NCBI GenBank assembly: GCA_038380435.1
Contig: JAWZYU010000001.1
Span: 15,976,001-16,040,000 of the forward strand
Source of the DNA: Ryuthela nishihirai
Taxonomy: Eukaryota > Arthropoda > Arachnida > Araneae > Heptathelidae
Direction of reading: 5' to 3'
Length of the DNA: 64,000 nt
This document shows, one piece after another, positions 62,795 to 64,000 of this stretch (positions within the stretch are counted from its first letter, which is position 1; each line of letters opens with the position of its first letter). Made by a program: the position numbers and the translations under genes. The notes below the pieces were generated by a model. That model had not been told where the DNA came from and made no database searches. It was given only the letters and a program-made list of their open reading frames with translations.

Positions 62795-63330
62795 AATAAA
62801 TAAATAAATTTAATGGAATTTTCTGTGACAACCTTTTTATCTCTTCTATTCTGTGGTGTCTTCCTGGTGATTCTGGTCATCCACTACCTCATCCGTCATG
62901 TACAGCTTTTCAACTGCAGCTTGGACAATAAGTTCCCTGCTACCGCCTACTAGCGTACTGGTACGTCTCAAGTCGACTGAGATGCTCTCAAAAGTTCTCT
63001 TCAAGATTACAGATTGGACATAAGCTTCAATATGTTTTCCCACTCCAAGTCGCTTTGAGTATGATTTATGGTACGTAGTTACAATACCATCCCACGTTAG
63101 AACATAAGGTATAATATTAACATTACACTTGTGAATTAGGCTCAACTCATTAGCCAGCAGATCATACTTCCTCTTCTTTTCAACCTCTACTGTCTGCAGG
63201 TTATCCTGAGATGTTATTCCTACTTCAATAATTGCAATCTCATTCAATACCTTTTAATGCACTACTATATCAGGCTTATTATGATGGACATGTGTGTCCG
63301 TCCTGATAGGCAAATCAATCTTGATGCAAT
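62795..63330 (-). pseudogene. Non-LTR retrotransposon C-terminal fragment
   Basis: Minus strand: IDLPIRTDTHVHHNKPDIVV, one stop, VLNEIAIIEVGITSQ, then KYDLLANELSLIHKCNVNII and PYVLTWDGIVTTYHKSY. The order 'R-D-D-..-N-K-P-D-I-V' then 'I-I-(D/E)-(I/V)-(A/G)' then 'KY-L-EL' is the conserved C-terminal part that follows the RT in several LINE groups. The frame ends at 62,846 and the 3' end runs into a TTTATTTATTTA tail. The RT itself is absent (5' truncation near 63,330). Confidence 0.6.
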
Positions 63331-63841
63331 AATAATATAATAATAATAAATTTATTATATTTAATATTTCTTTTTATAATTATTTTTTAATATAATAAAA
63401 TACTTTGAAAATACCTGTTTTCATGAATAAATATTTTATCTAGCTATGTAAATTATCTTATTGTTATCGCGTTAATAAGCATTTTTAAATTAGCATTAGG
63501 TATACCTATACCTAATTTGTTTTAGTTTAGAATAGATTGACGGTGACAAGTCCTTGCAAGTTGGTAGGCAAACTCGCGGTTCATGCAATTTAACATGTTT
63601 CGACAAGAATATGGGAGCTTGAAACGATTTGTTTACGGAGCAAGTGCGCCGGCATTCCAAACATACAAGTTAATGCGTGCACAAAATCAAATCTATAAAA
63701 GCGATAGCTCTAGGAATGTTTTATTATTTTTATGTGCTTCGCCGTGATAAATAGTCGTGAGTGATAAGTGTTAGAAGTCATCATAAACATTATTTTTATA
63801 ACTATCTATAAATCTGTTGAGAAGTTAATTTGTATTTGAAA
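63331..63841. other. AT-rich spacer and upstream region of a hAT gene
   Basis: 63,331-63,420 is TAATAATA/TTTAATA low complexity. From about 63,540 the sequence becomes less AT-rich and probably is the 5' part of the hAT element at the right edge; its terminal repeat was not identified. Confidence 0.4.
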
Positions 63842-64000
63842 ATGTCTGAATCGACATCTAAAAAGAAATGCCGGCAGTACAGTATTGAGTATTTGAAATA
63901 TGGATTTACGTACTCTCCTACAAACCAATCATTACCTATGTGTTTAATTTGCCGAAAGGTTTTTTCAAATGAAGATATGAAACCTTCTAGGCTACAAGAG
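63842..64000 (+). CDS. BED-finger hAT transposase, start only (ZBED5/SCAND3-like)
   Basis: ATG at 63,842 opens 53 codons with no stop up to the window end: MSESTSKKKCRQYSIEYLKY, GFTYSPTNQSLPMCLICRKV, FSNEDMKPSRLQE. The lysine-rich start, the YLKYGF word and the C-x2-C followed by SNEDMKPSRL are the opening of the ZBED5/SCAND3/GTF2IRD2-like hAT transposase group; the His pair of the BED finger should come just beyond the edge. The protein would bind transposon ends through this finger. It is the same broad group as the deleted hAT at 22.1-23.5 kb. Whether it is intact, or a domesticated gene, cannot be judged here. Confidence 0.8.
   Translation, partial: MSESTSKKKCRQYSIEYLKYGFTYSPTNQSLPMCLICRKVFSNEDMKPSRLQE

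Overview
The window looks like repeat-dense, AT-rich animal DNA, most likely an arthropod and possibly an arachnid; that placement rests on the transposon mix and is tentative. I found no convincing host protein-coding gene, no rRNA, no functional tRNA gene and no prokaryotic signal. Almost everything recognisable is a transposable element, and many are nested in one another.

Layout. 0.3-4.9 kb: a decayed minus-strand LINE of Jockey/CR1 type (PHD-finger ORF1, then endonuclease and reverse transcriptase). 5-10 kb: copies of two tRNA-derived SINE families, here called SINE-A (about 390 bp, 3' tail of CCCAA type) and SINE-B (about 190 bp, 3' tail of TTTA type). 10-13 kb: an old minus-strand RTE-type LINE into which a second, 5'-truncated copy of the same family has jumped. 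13-30 kb: more SINEs, a third tRNA-like family (SINE-C), two 528-bp piggyBac-type MITEs with TTAA target duplications, a palindromic 213-bp TA-flanked MITE, a deleted hAT element and a Tc1 fragment. 30-33.5 kb: the most complete RTE LINE (plus strand), ending in (GAT)13. 33.7-35.0 kb: a decayed Tc1-like transposon. 35.1-36.5 kb: 15 tandem copies of an 89-bp unit.

36.5-56 kb is one large nest. An old Ty3/gypsy element on the minus strand (LTR-like homology near both ends, gag near 55 kb, RNase H near 37 kb) has been split by (a) a young 8-kb LTR retrotransposon with identical 1270-bp LTRs and a TTAG duplication, (b) two GC-rich elements sitting between three copies of the same 13-bp target, (c) an IS630/Tc1-type transposon fragment, (d) a 4.2-kb Tigger/jerky-like DNA transposon that itself holds a SINE-B and a pogo-like transposon with perfect terminal repeats, and (e) a second palindromic MITE. 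Read in order, the old gypsy pieces run gag, protease, integrase, reverse transcriptase, RNase H, an integrase-first order.

56-64 kb: mostly unassigned AT-rich DNA with a SINE-B, a hAT-type MITE, a LINE C-terminal fragment and, at the right edge, the start of a BED-finger hAT transposase cut by the window end. The young LTR element, two near-identical SINE-A copies, the two similar piggyBac MITEs and the pogo-like element suggest recent activity; nearly all coding copies seen here carry frameshifts or deletions, so their movement would have depended on proteins made elsewhere.
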